A DNA stretch of 7,209 nt from Kiritimatiellia bacterium. Lineage in GTDB: Bacteria; Verrucomicrobiota; Kiritimatiellia; B70-G9. A model generated the notes under the pieces. It was not told the DNA's origin. It did not search any database and worked only from the letters and a program-made list of their open reading frames with translations. Where the stretch lies: assembly GCA_012961745.1 (NCBI GenBank), contig DTYT01000159.1:1-7209 (forward strand), in the 5' to 3' direction. Numbering within the stretch: position 1 is the stretch's first letter; the number at the start of each line of letters is the position of its first letter. A program made the translations under genes and the position numbers. Below, in pieces: positions 1 through 5,424 of the stretch.

Positions 1-99
1 CTTCATCGTGATGAAGCTATCAAATCCCCTCACCCCAACCCCGCTCAGCATAAGCGCCATTATCACCGCTGCTGTCTTCAGTCTGCTGCGCGCCTTCAT
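1..99 (-). CDS. 5' end of a secreted protein gene, truncated by the window edge
   Basis: Only the first 33 codons are visible. The translation begins MKARSRLKTAAVIMALMLSG and continues through GVGVRGF to the window edge. Basic residues K2, R4, R6 and K8 precede a hydrophobic stretch (about residues 9-23), which is the layout of a Sec signal peptide, so the product is probably exported. The start at 99 is chosen because GAGGAG (complement of 109-114) lies 9 nt upstream. An in-frame ATG 11 codons further upstream (MSWVEDEESVE...) would put an acidic stretch ahead of the signal peptide and is less likely. The mature part is too short to identify. The gene lies downstream of, and on the same strand as, the barrel gene, but the 285-bp gap suggests its own promoter. 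Confidence 0.6.
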   Translation of the reverse strand, partial: MKARSRLKTAAVIMALMLSGVGVRGFDSFITMK

Positions 100-108
100 T
101 TCCACACT

Positions 109-114
109 CTCCTC
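109..114 (-). promoter_or_regulatory. Ribosome binding site of the truncated minus-strand gene
   Basis: On the minus strand the sequence reads GAGGAG, followed by 9 nt and then ATG at 99-97. This strong Shine-Dalgarno match decides the start codon over the in-frame ATG further upstream. Confidence 0.6.
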
Positions 115-129
115 ATCTTCAACCCAACT

Positions 130-157
130 CATATACCAACTGCACACTAGTCCTCAA
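130..157 (-). promoter_or_regulatory. Candidate proximal sigma70-type promoter
   Basis: On the minus strand, TTGAGG (complement of 152-157) is followed by a 16-nt spacer and TATATG (complement of 130-135). Each hexamer matches the consensus at four of six positions. If used, transcription would begin near 123 and give a leader of about 24 nt carrying the Shine-Dalgarno site at 114-109. It competes with the better -35 site at 318-323. Confidence 0.25.
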
Positions 158-225
158 TCGCATTGACAAAGGGATACGACCACACCTCTTCCTGCGCAAA
201 TACACGGAAACAGCGGCATACTGAT

Positions 226-243
226 CCGGGCGATCTCGCCCAG
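226..243 (-). other. Hairpin in the minus-strand intergenic region
   Basis: The minus strand can form a 7-bp stem (CUGGGCG with CGCCCGG, including one U-G wobble) around the loop AGAU. A second CGCCC copy (complement of 243-247) can pair with the same GGGCG segment, so two overlapping and mutually exclusive pairings are possible. No U-tract follows on either strand, so it is not a standard intrinsic terminator. It lies between the barrel stop at 384 and the signal-peptide gene at 99. The function is unknown. Confidence 0.35.
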
Positions 244-293
244 GGCGGGTTATTCAATAGGGGTCCTTGGAGAACCGATCCCACGACATGTCC

Positions 294-323
294 ATTCAAC
301 CATGAATCGCGGTCCCCTGTCAA
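294..323 (-). promoter_or_regulatory. Candidate distal sigma70-type promoter with an A-rich upstream tract
   Basis: On the minus strand a perfect TTGACA (complement of 318-323) is followed by an 18-nt spacer and TTGAAT (complement of 294-299, four of six consensus matches). Directly upstream, 324-363 on this strand is rich in A-runs (AAAAATAAA and AAAAAAA), resembling an UP element. Transcription would start near 287 and leave an approximately 190-nt leader, containing the hairpin at 226-243, before the gene starting at 99. The rest of 100-383 shows no coding potential. Confidence 0.35.
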
Positions 324-383
324 CCCTCAAAAGTGACTTTTTTTGTGGAATTTATTTTTCTTGACGTTCTCGACGCAATGGCG

Positions 384-1436
384 TCAGAACCTCAACCCGA
401 CGAATCCACCGGCCCATTCCATCTCAAAATCCACCGCCTTGTCGTATTTCTCACGCAACACCCGCACCTCTTCCGCCGCGCGTTCCTTCGCCGTTATGCT
501 GGCATCCGCTTCCATCCTCCGGTACTGCACCCCTGCAAGCAGTCCCAAGCCCTTCCTCAAGGGCCAGTCCAGCGATAACCGCAACCCGTAGTTGCGGTAC
601 GACAGGTCCACCTCCTTCTCGTGCCGCGAGCTGATTCCGATGTCGCTGGTGCCTCCATCGAATTCCATGAACCCGTAATCCGCGGACAAGGCCACACTGA
701 CCTGGCCGGCTTCCCTTCGGGCAAGCACCAATCGCGTCTCCGCCCCCACTCCAACCTGGGGAATGACCATCCCGGCCCACCCGCTGCCCTTGCCACCTGC
801 CACGTAGGTGCGCGGGGGATTCTCGTACGTCGTCAACCCTTCCGCACGGCCGGCATCAATCTCATACCGGCCGACGATGGAGAAGAGCCCCATTTGGACC
901 CACGGCGTGAACCACGCCGACCGGGAGCGCAATCCCACCGGTGTAATCAGCACGTTGAACTGCATCACGCCGCTCTGAATATCCGCCTCATATTGCCGCC
1001 CTTCGGGTATCATCATGTACTCGTAATCGTTCCCCCGATATTGCACGTTTTCGACCCCGATGTAGAAGTCCCGGGGTGCGGTACCCCGGACGTGCGGGTT
1101 CGCATACCGCGCCTCGAGCCTGAGAGTCACGAAGCGCCAGCGGCGTTCCAGCTCTACGCCCGCCAGGCAAACGTCCCTGTCCAGCCCCAGTTCCTCCAGA
1201 CTGTAATCTTCGCGGTACTTGTACTTGTACTGCAGCCCCTCCAGCTCAAAGACCGGTCGCGTGGTTTCTTTGACCACTGCCTTCAAGGCAGTGACCCGGC
1301 CGGCGACCGCCAGAACCCGCATCCCGGTGGGCGGCGCATCCTGGTCGGCGCGCCCCGCCACCACCTCCGCCTGCAACGGCGCCGCCGCAAGCCGGACCAC
1401 CACTAAAGCAATCACACCGTGTTGCATCCTGTTCAT
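384..1436 (-). CDS. Secreted protein, probable outer-membrane beta-barrel
   Basis: The protein has 350 residues. The start at 1436 is favoured because GGGAG lies just upstream on the minus strand and a signal peptide follows at once: MNRMQHG, a hydrophobic core at residues 8-20, and a probable cleavage site LQA|EV after A23. The open frame continues upstream to 1700 but that part has no protein-like character. The mature part has many short stretches of alternating polar and hydrophobic or aromatic residues (around 63-73, 92-112, 124-135, 157-190, 220-256, 275-307) separated by glycine- and charge-rich turns. It ends in FVGLRF, and a terminal phenylalanine is typical of outer-membrane barrels. 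A charged, probably helical stretch (about 312-337) precedes the last strand. R15 within the signal core is unusual. I recognise no specific family; a surface porin or structural barrel is the best guess. It is divergent from the bactofilin operon. Confidence 0.65.
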   Translation of the reverse strand: MNRMQHGVIALVVVRLAAAPLQAEVVAGRADQDAPPTGMRVLAVAGRVTALKAVVKETTRPVFELEGLQYKYKYREDYSLEELGLDRDVCLAGVELERRWRFVTLRLEARYANPHVRGTAPRDFYIGVENVQYRGNDYEYMMIPEGRQYEADIQSGVMQFNVLITPVGLRSRSAWFTPWVQMGLFSIVGRYEIDAGRAEGLTTYENPPRTYVAGGKGSGWAGMVIPQVGVGAETRLVLARREAGQVSVALSADYGFMEFDGGTSDIGISSRHEKEVDLSYRNYGLRLSLDWPLRKGLGLLAGVQYRRMEADASITAKERAAEEVRVLREKYDKAVDFEMEWAGGFVGLRF

Positions 1437-1698
1437 CCGCTTCTCCCTTACATCGTCGACCCGGGAACGGCACCCGTGCGCCCCGTTTCCCGCGCCAGCC
1501 TGCCTGATCGGAAGCATTCCGGCAACCGAAACTTGTCGTGCGCCGCTGCGCCCCTCCAAGCGGACGCGTGCGGAGGGTGGGGCACGGGACAATCTTGTCC
1601 TTGTATTCGGCGCATTTTCTGCCAATCTGGTCTCGCATCCACGGAAGTGTCCGCATTTGCCAGGTGAGAAGTGCATAAGGAAAGGAGACCGGGGATCC
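1437..1698. other. Divergent intergenic region between the barrel gene and the bactofilin operon
   Basis: These 262 bp separate the two divergent start codons and must hold the control signals for both directions unless transcription enters from elsewhere. I found no convincing -35/-10 pair on either strand. The clear elements are the Shine-Dalgarno sites at each end and a perfect dyad at 1587-1600. Open frames cross the region on both strands, but nothing in them looks like a real protein. Confidence 0.5.
1587..1600. promoter_or_regulatory. Perfect dyad GGACAATCTTGTCC, possible operator
   Basis: GGACAA and TTGTCC are exact inverted copies around a 2-nt centre. Such compact dyads are typical of dimeric repressor or activator sites, and the position about 100 bp upstream of the bactofilin start and 150 bp upstream of the barrel start would suit control of either. 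No regulator gene is in the window, and a 14-bp dyad can arise by chance. Confidence 0.3.
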
Positions 1699-2133
1699 AT
1701 GAACCCTGAAACCGATGGTCAGACGCAGTCGGTAATTGATTCACAGGTCGAAATAACCGGCACGGTTAAAACCCAGGGCTCGCTGAGGATAGACGGTAAG
1801 CTCAAGGGCGACCTGGAATGCGGCGGCGATGCGGTTATCGGCAAGTCCGCGCGGATCGAAGGGAATCTGATGGTCAACTCGGTCTCGGTGGCGGGCCAGG
1901 TGAACGGCAACATCACCGCGCGTGACCGGATCGAAATGAAATCATCAGCGAAAGTCACCGGGGACATCAAGGCCAAGCGCCTGGCCGTTGAGGATGGGGT
2001 CACCTTCATCGGCCGCAGCGAGGTCACTCCTACCGGACCGACGACCGCAACCCCGCAGACCCCACGCGCCCCGAAGACCGACAGCGACCCGGGAGAAAGA
2101 GAAGCCAAGGGAGGTATCTTCACCAGGAAGTAA
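1699..2133 (+). CDS. Bactofilin (polymer-forming cytoskeletal protein)
   Basis: The protein has 144 residues, the usual length for a small bactofilin. Bactofilins polymerise without nucleotide into cytoplasmic or membrane-associated filaments that act as scaffolds for morphogenesis and peptidoglycan-modifying enzymes. Residues 12-108 form the right-handed beta-helix domain with its characteristic spaced hydrophobic and glycine pattern: an I-x-G-T-V turn at 19-23, SLRIDGKLKGDL (28-39), AVIGKSARIEGNL (45-57), VAGQVNGNI (64-72), ARDRIEM (74-80) and AKVTGDI (84-90). A disordered proline/threonine-rich tail (109-144) ends in basic residues, as in many family members. The ATG at 1699 is preceded by AAGGAG at 1682-1687. 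The same frame is open further upstream but without bactofilin-like sequence. It is the first gene of the rightward cluster, and the next gene follows after 49 bp. Confidence 0.92.
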   Translation: MNPETDGQTQSVIDSQVEITGTVKTQGSLRIDGKLKGDLECGGDAVIGKSARIEGNLMVNSVSVAGQVNGNITARDRIEMKSSAKVTGDIKAKRLAVEDGVTFIGRSEVTPTGPTTATPQTPRAPKTDSDPGEREAKGGIFTRK

Positions 2134-2166
2134 TCCGTGGACGAAGGAATCTTCGGGCCGCGGCCT

Positions 2167-2172
2167 GGGAGG
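2167..2172 (+). promoter_or_regulatory. Ribosome binding site supporting a TTG start
   Basis: GGGAGG lies 10 nt upstream of TTG at 2183. It is the only strong Shine-Dalgarno site near the beginning of the conserved part of the following gene, whose frame has no suitable ATG or GTG here. The only upstream ATG, at 1988, is buried in the preceding bactofilin gene. Confidence 0.5.
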
Positions 2173-2182
2173 TGTAGAGTGC

Positions 2183-2977
2183 TTGCCTGAGCGCGAGAAA
2201 GCCGAGTTTCTGGACGGTTACGCGGTCATCAAGGCCGCCCGCCGTGCGGCTGGAAAAGAGAAGCAGGGTGTCCGGCGCGAAGAAGCCGACAAGAAGCCGG
2301 AGACAGCGCACTGCCCGCGGGGCGCGGCCGACCTGCACATCCGGCATACGGTCCGCCCGCCTACTTACCAGATCATCTGCTATGAGTGCGGTTATTCCTT
2401 CCGCCTGACAGGCAAGGCTCAACGAACGTTCTGTCCGCGCTGTCGGGTAATCCTGGACCTGACCGATTACTCGATAGAAACCGTGTGGCATCAGCCGATC
2501 AAGACCTGCGGGCGGATTCGGCTGGCCTCCGGTGCGGTGCTGGAAGAAGCCGAACTGGTTGCGGGGGAAATCATCCTGGAAGGCACCGTGAAGGACGGCC
2601 GACTGCGCGCCCTGATGGTGCTGGAAATTCATCCCCGGGCGCGGTTCGACCTGAGCCGGGTGCGCGCCCGCGACCTGCGAATCGCACAGGGTGCGGTGGT
2701 ACGCAGCCGCCAGCCGGTGACCGCCGAAAACATCGAAGTGGCGGGAAAACTCGAGGGACGGATCCAGGTTAGCGGTCGCATAGTCATCCGTGGCGGCGGC
2801 TTGATAAAAGGGGAACTGTCGGGTCCTCACCTGGTCGTGGAAGAGGGCGGGGGGCTGAGGGCCAGATGCGCAATCGTGCCGAGCGCCGCAGGCGCCGCAG
2901 CAACCAGGCCGGAAGCCGGGGGGAAGAAAGGACGCCCTGGGGCTGACGGGGGCTCTCGTCGCTCCTCTTCCGGGTGA
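2183..2977 (+). CDS. Zinc-ribbon protein with a C-terminal bactofilin-like domain
   Basis: If translation starts at TTG 2183, the product has 264 residues. The first 60 or so are charged and probably flexible or helical. A zinc-ribbon-type motif follows, with C66-x2-C69 (IICYECGYSF) and C84-x2-C87 (FCPRC). Residues about 97-235 are rich in short beta repeats with hydrophobic/glycine spacing (GRIRLASGAVLEEAEL, GEIILEGTV, NIEVAGKLEGRIQVSGRIVI, GGLIKGELSG), matching a bactofilin beta-helix. The tail is low-complexity and rich in A, G, R and S. It presumably co-assembles with or anchors the bactofilin encoded just upstream, with the ribbon providing a metal-stabilised contact surface; this is inference. 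The frame is open back to ATG 1988, but that extension overlaps the first bactofilin gene out of frame and is proline/arginine-rich, so it is rejected. The start remains uncertain. Confidence 0.78.
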   Translation: MPEREKAEFLDGYAVIKAARRAAGKEKQGVRREEADKKPETAHCPRGAADLHIRHTVRPPTYQIICYECGYSFRLTGKAQRTFCPRCRVILDLTDYSIETVWHQPIKTCGRIRLASGAVLEEAELVAGEIILEGTVKDGRLRALMVLEIHPRARFDLSRVRARDLRIAQGAVVRSRQPVTAENIEVAGKLEGRIQVSGRIVIRGGGLIKGELSGPHLVVEEGGGLRARCAIVPSAAGAAATRPEAGGKKGRPGADGGSRRSSSG

Positions 2978-3006
2978 GCGGCCGGGATTTCAAGCGCGGT
3001 TCCGAA

Positions 3007-4248
3007 ATGACGCTGCGGGTATCGAGGATGAAGAATGTTGTCGCAGTCGCGTGGGCCGGGATGCTGATCGTTCTCCAGGCGGTCGATGCCCAAGTGGTGG
3101 TTGTGAAGGGAGGGGCCCCGAAATGGCCGATTGCGCTCTCCGGACTGGTGCCGGATACAACGGCCTCTTCCCACAAGCTGGTCGAGATTCTCGGAGGCGA
3201 TCTGGAGATTTCGGGCTGGTTTACGCTGGTGCCGGACGGCTCGGCCATCATCCGGTGCATCGGGCGCGTTCGCTCGCGCGGCGACCGCATCACCGTAGTG
3301 TGTTCGGTGGTCTCGCACCGAACCGGACGCGAATACCTGTCCCGCCGATACCGGGCGCGGGTAAGTGAACTGCGGCAGACTGCCCACCGGCTGGCCGACG
3401 AGATTGTGCGTGCGGTTTCCGGGAAGCCGGGCATTGCAGCGACCCGAATTGCACTGGTGGGCACCCGCAACGGGCACAAGGAGCTGTACTTGTGCGATGC
3501 CGACGGGGGCAACCTGGTCCAACTGACCCGCGATCGGAGTATCAGCATCGCACCGGCGTGGGGACCAGAGGGACGGATTCTCTATTACACATCCTTCCTG
3601 ATGGGCTATCCCGATGTCTACTCCATAGACCCCGTGCGCAAGAAACGGATCCGGCTGGTGCGGTTTCCCGGATTGAACACCGGTGCTGCCGTCTCGCCCG
3701 ACGGGCGGCGCATGGCGGTGATCCTTTCCAAGGACGGCAATCCGGAGCTGTATGTCCTGGAAATGCGCGGTTGGCGGGCTACACGGCTTACGCGGACCCC
3801 CGCCGCAGCAGAAGCTTCGCCGGCCTGGTCACCGGACGGCACGCGGCTGGCCTTTGTCAGCGACCGATCGGGAACGCCGCAGATATATGTGCTTGAAGCG
3901 GACAGCGGCCGCACGGTGCGCCTTCATCTGCGAGGCTCCGAGAACGTGGCGCCCGACTGGGGTCCTGACGGACGGCTGGCTTTTGCTTCGCGTTTCGCCG
4001 GAATATATCGGATAGGAGTGTACGATTTCGATTCCGGGGTGATATCCTACGTAAGCGGGCCGGATGCGGACTACGAGGATCCTTCCTGGGCCCCCGACGG
4101 ACGCCACATCGCGGCGACGCGCACCACCGGATTCCGCTCCCAGGTCTTCGTCCTGGATACGCTGGGCGATTCTCCGCGCCTCTTGACCGCTTACCCCGGT
4201 GACTGGTATTCTCCCGCATGGTCGCCGAAATTGCCGACGAACGAGTAG
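3007..4248 (+). CDS. tolB: TolB, periplasmic beta-propeller of the Tol-Pal system
   Basis: The protein has 413 residues, close to the usual size of about 430. TolB is a periplasmic protein that binds Pal and links it to the inner-membrane Tol complex, maintaining outer-membrane integrity and constriction at division. A signal peptide (R4, R7, K9, hydrophobic core 11-26, likely cleavage VDA|Q after residue 28) is followed by the N-terminal domain (about 29-143), including the family-typical LRQTAHRLADEI segment and ATRIALVG at the junction. Six propeller repeats follow (about 146-409), each with a pattern like SPAWSPDGTRLAFVSDRSG or ELYVLE. The N-terminal domain looks about 20 residues shorter than in E. 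coli TolB. The start is uncertain: ATG 3007, ATG 3028 and a GTG at 2974 overlapping the upstream stop are in frame. 3007 gives the best signal peptide, but no strong Shine-Dalgarno site precedes it. Confidence 0.9.
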   Translation: MTLRVSRMKNVVAVAWAGMLIVLQAVDAQVVVVKGGAPKWPIALSGLVPDTTASSHKLVEILGGDLEISGWFTLVPDGSAIIRCIGRVRSRGDRITVVCSVVSHRTGREYLSRRYRARVSELRQTAHRLADEIVRAVSGKPGIAATRIALVGTRNGHKELYLCDADGGNLVQLTRDRSISIAPAWGPEGRILYYTSFLMGYPDVYSIDPVRKKRIRLVRFPGLNTGAAVSPDGRRMAVILSKDGNPELYVLEMRGWRATRLTRTPAAAEASPAWSPDGTRLAFVSDRSGTPQIYVLEADSGRTVRLHLRGSENVAPDWGPDGRLAFASRFAGIYRIGVYDFDSGVISYVSGPDADYEDPSWAPDGRHIAATRTTGFRSQVFVLDTLGDSPRLLTAYPGDWYSPAWSPKLPTNE

Positions 4249-4265
4249 GGAGGAACGGAACGATT

Positions 4266-4772
4266 ATGAAAAAGGCCATCGTGTTCGCAGTCCTGGCGAT
4301 GGGGGTGGGGCTGGCAAGCAACGGGTGCCGCAGCCAGGGCAGACCCGGCGTGGGTCCCCAGGAAGTAGGAGGGGTGGCCGGGGCAGAGATTTACGGAGCC
4401 CCCTTGGCGGATCGTCCTGAAGGACAAGAATACCAGAGTCCTTTCCAGCCGGTGTATTTCGACTATGACAGTGCCCGGATCAAGGTTGCCGAAAGATCCA
4501 AGCTGGACCAGGTCGCCGAGTATTTGAAAAAGAATCCCCGCGTCGGCCTGATTGTCGAAGGCCACTGTGACGAGCGCGGAAGCCGGGAATACAACCTGGC
4601 GCTCGGCGAGCGGCGGGCTCAGGCGGCCCGCGCCTATCTCACCGGGGTGGGAATCGATCCGTCCAGGATCCAGACCCGCAGCTACGGGGAGGAAAAGCCC
4701 GTCGCCCTGGGACATGACGAAGAATCGTGGCGGCTGAACCGGCGCGCGGAGTTCGTTCTCTTCAACTGGTAG
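4266..4772 (+). CDS. pal: Pal, peptidoglycan-associated lipoprotein
   Basis: The protein has 168 residues, normal for Pal. It is anchored in the outer membrane by lipid and binds the meso-diaminopimelate stem of peptidoglycan, with TolB as its periplasmic partner. The signal peptide MKKAIVFAVLAMGVGLASNG is followed by C21, the presumed lipidated residue, then a glycine/proline-rich linker to about residue 60. The OmpA-like domain follows: FDYDSARI (65-72), GHCDERG (99-105, with D102 the expected DAP-binding aspartate), YNLALGERRA (109-118, with R117 the expected DAP-contacting arginine), SYGEEKP (139-145) and NRRAEF near the C-terminus. The start at 4266 is supported by AGGGAGGA at 4247-4254, which overlaps the tolB stop codon, and by the lipoprotein signal. 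It lies 17 bp after tolB, the conserved tolB-pal order. Confidence 0.95.
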   Translation: MKKAIVFAVLAMGVGLASNGCRSQGRPGVGPQEVGGVAGAEIYGAPLADRPEGQEYQSPFQPVYFDYDSARIKVAERSKLDQVAEYLKKNPRVGLIVEGHCDERGSREYNLALGERRAQAARAYLTGVGIDPSRIQTRSYGEEKPVALGHDEESWRLNRRAEFVLFNW

Positions 4773-4825
4773 AGTCTGCGGGCCGACATGTTCCACCGCG
4801 TTTCCGGCAGCCCGGGGTATCCATC

Positions 4826-5365
4826 GTGCTTTCGCTCAGAACAGTTTCTCTCCTTATTGGAATGATCCTGCTGGCAGGCGGCTTGATACTGATCGTATCA
4901 CCGGAGCGTACAACCGAGATCTTCCGCCGCTTCCCGCGCAGCCGTACCGCCGCCGCGGTTCTGACTGCCGTAGACCTGGCATGGGTGGCCCTGATTGTCA
5001 TGCGGGCGCCGCTGGGCCGCTTCGAGTTCCTGAAGCCGTATGTGATCCCGGCGTCCGTAGTGGCCTTTGGTATAGTCTTCTTCTTCGTGGATGAACTCCT
5101 GGCACCGCGGGCGTTGGGAGGGTTTCTGCTGCTGGCCGGAGATCCGGTTCTGGACGCCGCACGCTGGAATCCCTCGTACTGGCGACTGGCGGTGGTGGCG
5201 CTTGTCTACTTGTGGGTGATCGCTGGAATGTGGCTGGTACTCAGTCCGTGGAGATTCCGACTCTGCATTGAAAAACTGGTCCCGGCTATTCGAATGCGTA
5301 TCGCCGGGGGCGTGCTGGCAGCTGCCGGGGGGCTGGTGGGCGGACTCGCTCTCGGCTGCTATTGA
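4826..5365 (+). CDS. Multi-pass inner-membrane protein of unknown function
   Basis: The protein has 179 residues if GTG 4826 is used. GGGG at 4814-4817 is a modest ribosome site, and the first hydrophobic segment then begins near residue 6. The frame extends upstream into pal, but that part is not membrane-like. Hydrophobic segments at about 7-24, 42-59, 72-89, 119-139 and 158-177, plus a weaker one at 97-106, predict five or six transmembrane helices. Two similar pieces stand out: G-M-x-L-L-A-G-G-L-x-L-x-V-S-P-E-R near residues 12-27 and A-G-M-W-L-V-L-S-P-W-R near 133-143. Each is a hydrophobic helix ending in SPxR and followed by a basic amphipathic stretch, suggesting an internal duplication loosely like DUF2065-type small membrane proteins. 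I do not recognise the family. It sits between pal and a glycosyltransferase gene, so an envelope role is likely. Confidence 0.75.
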   Translation: MLSLRTVSLLIGMILLAGGLILIVSPERTTEIFRRFPRSRTAAAVLTAVDLAWVALIVMRAPLGRFEFLKPYVIPASVVAFGIVFFFVDELLAPRALGGFLLLAGDPVLDAARWNPSYWRLAVVALVYLWVIAGMWLVLSPWRFRLCIEKLVPAIRMRIAGGVLAAAGGLVGGLALGCY

Positions 5366-5390
5366 GCGGGTTCGTACCGCGATTTATAGT
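5362..5390 (+). promoter_or_regulatory. Candidate internal promoter ahead of the GT9 gene
   Basis: TTGAGC (5362-5367, four of six matches) is followed by a 17-nt spacer and TATAGT (5385-5390, five of six matches). Transcription would begin near 5397 and leave a leader of about 28 nt containing the GT9 ribosome site. The -35 hexamer overlaps the stop codon of the preceding gene. It could give extra expression to the last two visible genes of the cluster. Confidence 0.35.
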
Positions 5391-5424
5391 TCCCTGGCCA
5401 GAAGGGCCAAAGGGAGAACGCCGC

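Noticed and set aside
1..16. Perfect inverted repeat CTTCATC-GT-GATGAAG at the left edge
   Set aside because: It falls inside the coding sequence of the truncated signal-peptide gene (codons for S-F-I-T-M-K), and nothing outside supports a mobile-element end or operator.
329..344. AAAAGT-G-ACTTTT followed by more T residues as a terminator
   Set aside because: The centre leaves only one unpaired base, the stem is A/T-only at its base, and no plus-strand gene lies upstream to terminate.
1071..1089. CCGGGGT/ACCCCGG stem with a 5-nt loop
   Set aside because: It lies within the barrel coding sequence with no T-tract, and is plausible by chance in GC-rich DNA.
621..1406. Long plus-strand open frame (261 codons) opposite the barrel gene
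   Set aside because: It is antisense to a gene with a signal peptide, a ribosome site and barrel character. The translation is proline/arginine/histidine-rich without domains, as expected for a GC-rich shadow frame.
1219..1698. Upstream extension of the first bactofilin frame
   Set aside because: It overlaps the divergent barrel gene and has no bactofilin-like sequence. ATG 1699 has its own AAGGAG.
1437..1700. Upstream extension of the barrel frame to 1700 (88 extra residues)
   Set aside because: It would bury the signal peptide and runs up to the bactofilin start. The ribosome site at 1436 fits much better.
2120..2830. 236-codon minus-strand frame opposite the zinc-ribbon bactofilin
   Set aside because: No recognisable domain or ribosome site; it is explained as the complement of a real coding sequence.
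2974..3006. GTG at 2974 as the tolB start, overlapping the previous stop (GTGA)
   Set aside because: The overlap would suit translational coupling, but it adds charged residues ahead of the signal peptide and lacks a nearby ribosome site. Kept only as an alternative.
2784..3548. 254-codon minus-strand frame across the bactofilin/tolB junction
   Set aside because: It is antisense to two well-supported genes and its composition is shadow-like (serine/arginine/proline-rich).
5395..5409. TGGCC/GGCCA stem as a terminator of the membrane-protein gene
   Set aside because: Only 5 bp and not followed by a T-run; the next gene's ribosome site begins two bases later.
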